A stretch of 64,000 nucleotides of DNA from Atopsyche davidsoni (Eukaryota > Arthropoda > Insecta > Trichoptera > Hydrobiosidae), in NCBI GenBank assembly GCA_022113835.1, contig JAILWY010000022.1:1-64000 (forward strand), read 5' to 3'. The notes under the pieces were generated by a model. The model searched no databases. It was given only the letters and a program-made list of their open reading frames with translations, and had not been told where the DNA came from. Position numbers and translations under genes: made by a program. Positions 59,459-64,000 of this stretch are shown one piece after another (position 1 is the first letter of the stretch; every line of letters starts with the position of its first letter).

Positions 59459-60190
59459 GTACATTGTGTGCCCTGGTATTGAGGCCCTGCAGCAAGAGCC
59501 CCGCCGGGTCACGGATCTCTCAAGCACAGAGTAAATAAATGTTTTTTTATGAATCCTCCCGCGATTTTTGTCATCGTGGGGGACCCGCGGAAAGTCTAGA
59601 TGTTATCCTTATCTGTACCCCTCAAATTAGTGTCTACCTTGGAATGCCTCGCTCAAAATCTTCGCTCGGTCGCATCCAATTGTTTTTCATCGAGTCTTCT
59701 ACTACTAAATATGTGAAATTTTATTCTCAGGTGACCGGGTTACGCTGAGATAAACGCGCTAACGTCTCTCAGGTCTCGGCTCCCGGCGGCCGCCTTGTCG
59801 GATCATATTCCGGCGTCATCGAAAGACGAGCCTCCGTCGACGCGTCTGCGGCCCGAGCGATCTGCGGGACCGATTGTGCTTTTTGTGGAACATTCGAGAG
59901 CGGACACGTACCCCACGCCCGAAGCTCGCAATTATCCGCGCATAATTCCAGGTTCAGAGTTAAATCTGAGAGACTATCCGAAATTCAAAATTTACACAGA
60001 TGTATTGCCAGATAAAGTAATTAAAATACTCGATAAACTGATCGGACGATGCGTCGGGAAGGAAAGCCCGCGGGCGAGCGAGGGCGGGAGCGGCCGGTGC
60101 AGCGCGGCGCGAGCGGGCGGCCGCGGCCTCTGACAAGTGAAATTCAGGTTTCCCGGTCAGAGAGTGCGGCGCGGCCGCTCTCGGCGCCGT

Positions 60191-60269
60191 CACCCGCCGT
60201 CACCCGCCGTCACCCGCCGTCACCCGCCGTCACCCGCCGTCACCCGCCGTCACCACCGTCACCCGCCGG
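60191..60269. repeat. 10-bp minisatellite (CACCCGCCGT)n
   Basis: Six perfect units (60,191-60,250) and two variant units. Confidence 0.95.
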
Positions 60270-63200
60270 GCCGCACCGTCTCTCGGAGCCGGACGGGCCC
60301 TTGCGCACCCACCGCCGGTCGCCTCGATCCTTTTCCCACTGCTCCGCGGGCGAGCGGGTTCATCGAACCGTCGGGATGTATTCTGTGGATTCGCAATACA
60401 CTATTGCCAAAAAATACACAAGTATAAGTATGTTTCTCGGGTTATGGATTCACTCGATCTGACGCCGGTCGTCGTCGTCGCCTCGGGTCCGGGCCGAGAA
60501 GAATCGGGGCGCCGGCGAGGAGTAAACGGAAAAACGGGATCCAAGCGAAAGAAAGTTCTCGCTCTCGATTGCCGTCGTCTCGTTGGTGGACGAGATCGTT
60601 AAACCTTTTTCAAATTTCCGAAAAAGTTATATACCCGCAGGGAAGATGAGCGGCGAAAGGGCTCCCGATCGCGCGGTGAGGCCGCCGAAAACTGAACTCT
60701 GCCGCCGAGAGGTCGCTCCGGTTCCGGTTCGTTTGTCCCTCCGGCGATCGTTTCGAACAGATTTGATTATTTTTAATTGCCCGCCGACGCGGCCCGTCGG
60801 TCTGAAGCGTCGCGAGGTCTGAAGGTCGAGCGGGCGACTCGCGACTTCCGCGGGAACGGTGCCGACCCGAAGCCCGAGGAGCCCGACTCGGAACTGTTTG
60901 AGTAGTTTCGCCGATTTACTCTCGGCGACGGAAGGCTAAGCCTGGAGGAGAGAGCCGCGCCTCGCCTCGCCCGATAGCGACGCACTCCCTCGGTCCCGAC
61001 GAGGCCCCCGTGTCCCCGGGAACTGTCGCAGAATACATATCGCGGAGAAACGCAGCAAAGGCGTGCGTTTCCCGGTGGTAGACGTTTCTCGACGCGCGGA
61101 ATCTAGATCCCGGAGGCAGAAAAAAACCGGCGCCGGCGGTGACGGCTCTCTCGCGAGGGCCACCCGGCAGTCGATCGCTCGATCCAGTTGATCGACAGAT
61201 GAAGAGATTATCTAGTAATCCGAACGACCGCATTCGGAAGGGTTTCAGAGATCCGGAAACGGGGAATCGAAATCCGAACTGCCGAATCGAACTCGGGTGA
61301 GAGATCGCGGAAACGTCGAAGATCGACTTCAGGCGATCGCCCTTCGGATGGGATTCGGGATCTTTTCGCGCAAAATTATCCGCTATCGAAAGCCGGCGCC
61401 GGAGGCTCGCCGCGAGCGCTCGGGGGCGTAAAAGTAGTAGAGTAACGAGGGGCGGAAAAACCCTGTCAAAACTGTTTTACAAAAACTGGAAATCGCAATT
61501 GTTAACTGACATGACACGACTCCGCCAGTATAGAATCGATCCAAATCGGCCTCGACGGGCTTCTCGTGTCGGGGCGCTCGGACGATATATTATTTAAGGT
61601 AGGAGATTTTTACCGGAATTTTAATGAGTGAAATTTTGGGTAATGGAACAAGCCTGAGGGACGTGTATGGCTCAGCGCCGCTCCTCCGGCTTCTGGGTTC
61701 CGGCGCCCTACAGAGCGCACCGACTCCCTCGTCGACTCGACCTCGTCAGATCAAATCTAACGAAAATATCTTAATTTTATACCTGAATGATCATGATACT
61801 TGCGGCGATATGGAAAATGTTTATATCGTTCAATAAGTAATTTACATGACTTTGGGAGTTAATTTATATTCGACGCATATAACTGCCCTATTCTGACCTT
61901 GGACCAAAAAGTGAGACCGGGCATCCCCGCTAAATGTCTGAGAAATCGGTTAAGAATCGCTATCTACTCCTGCACGTCTAGCAGCCAGGAGACAGCCCCT
62001 GGTAACGGCTGCCGGCGACGAGCCTCCTTCCCTCGATCCTCCTCCCTTCCGCTTTAGTTCTGGCGCTGCCTCCTGCATGTCCAAAACATAATACCTCAAA
62101 GATGCTGGTCAAAAAATACATTGAAAAGTAAAATATAATTCACCAATTAAATACGTTCAAAAAACTTGTGCTAAATCGACCTATCGATTAATTTATTATT
62201 GATGCCGGTAAACGACATCTTTTTAATCGATACATTTTTAACGAAAATTATTAATTTCACGCCAGGCCAAAATATTACGTCAAATGTTATAAAAAGAGCA
62301 TAATTCACTCCCAGAGCAGAGAAGAAATACATAGCAACAGAAAGGCAGCAGCGCGGCCACCAGCACAGCACACGCATACACACACACATATGTCTATATA
62401 TACATATAATGAGCTCTTGCACGTCACTGTTCTCTATTTCACGGGTATCATTCTTACCAAAAAACCTTTAACATTATTTGCAAATAGCATTAACAATGTT
62501 ACAATATTGTTGAATTTCTAAATTTCTATACTTGTCCCTATTCCGTCGCGAGTGGCACGCTTGTTGCACTAAACGAAGTCAAAGAAAGGTGCGAAGAGCG
62601 GCGCGGGGGGAAGGGGCGCGGGGGGAAGGGGCGCGGGGGGCGTGGGGGGCGTGCAGGGCTCCGAGCCCGAGACTCCCATCAGCGGCCATCGCGGCAGCGA
62701 AGCCTCGCTTTCGACACTCGTCAATCGGGAGTCTCCCTCCGTCACAGCGCCAGAGTCCAGGCGGCGTCCGTATCTCTGACCCTCGCTGCGAGGTCGGTAG
62801 TCGCGATCGTTCCGATGATTGAATTCCGGAAGTGACCCGTCCAGCCCTGACGTCCCGGGTCAGTCGTGCCCCGGAGCCGGGCGCAGAGGGCCGCGCTGCA
62901 CTCCGCGCGGGCTCCCTCCGGCTCGGCTGGCGAAGTTCGCTTCGTGTCGGGCCGTTTCCATTTTCCCTGCCTTTCAAAAAGCATTAAAGTTTAGCGACGT
63001 GCGCCACATCCGCCACCGTCTACTCCGGTGGGTTACTTCTCGAGTCGGCGAGGCGGGGCGGCGGGGAGGCGGGGAGGCCCGGCCCTCGGCAGACCTCGCG
63101 ATCCTGACTGCTCTCTTCCTTTTAGAAAATAACCGGTAGATTTTTCGGCAGTCCGCGTGCCGTCCCTTTCTGTTTCCCTCGAAGCCCCCGCCGGACTCGA

Positions 63201-64000
63201 CTCGCCCGAGGATCGTCCCTCGATTGCGCAAAAAATACTGTTCGACCCTCGCCATATCGCAAAAGCCAGCGGCACCGGGACGCGAGGGCGGGCCGCCTGC
63301 CGCGGAAGAGCCTCCTCGGGGGTCCTCGGTCCTCCGCGCCGCCCGAGCTCCCGAAGCTCGTCCGCTGTTGGCGAACGACTCGCCCGATAGTGTCGACGTT
63401 GGCTTACTTTATCATCGAACGCGTCTATCGGAAGAAACGTTCCCGCGCGTCTTTAGTGCGCAACCGAGCTCGACGCCGTCGCTGCGAGGAGCACTCTCAT
63501 CCGTACGCACATTTCCTAGCACTCGTGTTCTGGTTTTTTTGATGCATGATTCCATTAGTTATAAGTATTGATACGGGAGGCTTCTCTTCTCTGGCGCGCG
63601 AGTCACTTCGACGGTGAAACGTCACGAACCTCTCTGGGATTTAATTAAAATTCCGTATTTTTTATGTTTTCGTATTGCATATTAGCGGAGAAACATAATG
63701 GACTAATTACCGACAGAAAGAAGGGCAGCAGGTCTCGGCCGGCCTCCCGATCCGGCGGTCGATCTGTCACGCCGCGGCGAGTCGCTCAAATCGGAAATGA
63801 TGAGGTGCGACGGAGCGACGGCGGCTGATGCGGCGATCTGTTATGAATCAACATCAGTTTCGCTCTCTAAAGCGTCGCGCGGACCGACAAGCGAGCGAGG
63901 CCTGTGTGTCTAGTGTTTGCTAGATTACAACCCCGCCATTAAAAAAAAAAATTTTTTTTTCAAATTTTCTATGATCAGGATACCTCCTCTCGTGGAGTGC

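Larger units (their letters stand above)
56600..64000. other. Non-coding upstream region III, CpG-rich
   Basis: No recognised protein, RNA gene or element was found. It contains two perfect hairpins (56,966-57,018 and 58,126-58,170), TA/TG microsatellites (57,647-57,731 and 59,368-59,450), a CACCCGCCGT minisatellite (60,191-60,269) and a GGGGAAGGGGCGCG repeat near 62,608-62,650. Confidence 0.55.

Noticed and set aside
59795..60133. Plus-strand 112-codon frame with fairly normal composition
   Set aside because: No recognised domain, no supporting splice sites or promoter, and it runs into a low-complexity Gly/Arg end.

Overview
The window reads as a stretch of insect nuclear genome, most likely from Lepidoptera. 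The order is an inference from the mix of mobile DNA (errantivirus-type Ty3/gypsy remnant, R1- and Jockey-clade LINE fragments, Helitrons, a piggyBac-type TTAA MITE, a mariner relative) and from GC-rich split genes sitting in AT-rich repeats; it is not proved. Nothing bacterial, viral-episomal or organellar is present.

Layout. 1-4.9 kb: an errantivirus-type provirus remnant with gag tail, protease, integrase and env pieces; reverse transcriptase is deleted. 4.9-8.1 kb: AT-rich DNA with a dispersed repeat that has a second copy at 40.1 kb. 8.1-20.5 kb: a direct tandem duplication (copy A 8.1-15.5, copy B 15.7-20.5, a fragment of a third copy at 21.2-21.7 kb) carrying a series of short minus-strand sequences with good splice sites. 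Copy A received a solo LTR and a TTAA-flanked MITE after the duplication, and both empty sites can be read in copy B. 20.5-27.8 kb: LINE fragments, a TGACA satellite, a degenerate ~285-bp repeat and a palindromic-ended MITE.

Four genes follow, all on the minus strand, and I could resolve intron-exon structures with consistent phase: two tandem major-facilitator sugar/trehalose transporters (27,938-29,911, 477 aa; 30,824-32,714, 457 aa), a PTPDC1-type protein tyrosine phosphatase (33,628-36,509, 527 aa from the chosen start) and a secreted protein with nine Kazal domains (41,056-49,968, 504 aa). The first intron of the Kazal gene (about 6.4 kb) contains two Helitrons, a mariner-type remnant and minisatellites. 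Its signal-peptide exon at 49.9 kb is preceded by a splice acceptor, so at least one upstream non-coding exon is expected; a TATA-plus-initiator core promoter on the right strand lies at 56.55-56.59 kb.

50-64 kb has no convincing coding sequence. It is CpG-rich and holds many microsatellites, 8-11-bp minisatellites and three perfect long hairpins. The two transporters may share a role in haemolymph sugar uptake; the phosphatase and the Kazal protein have no visible functional link to them beyond sharing the same strand and neighbourhood.
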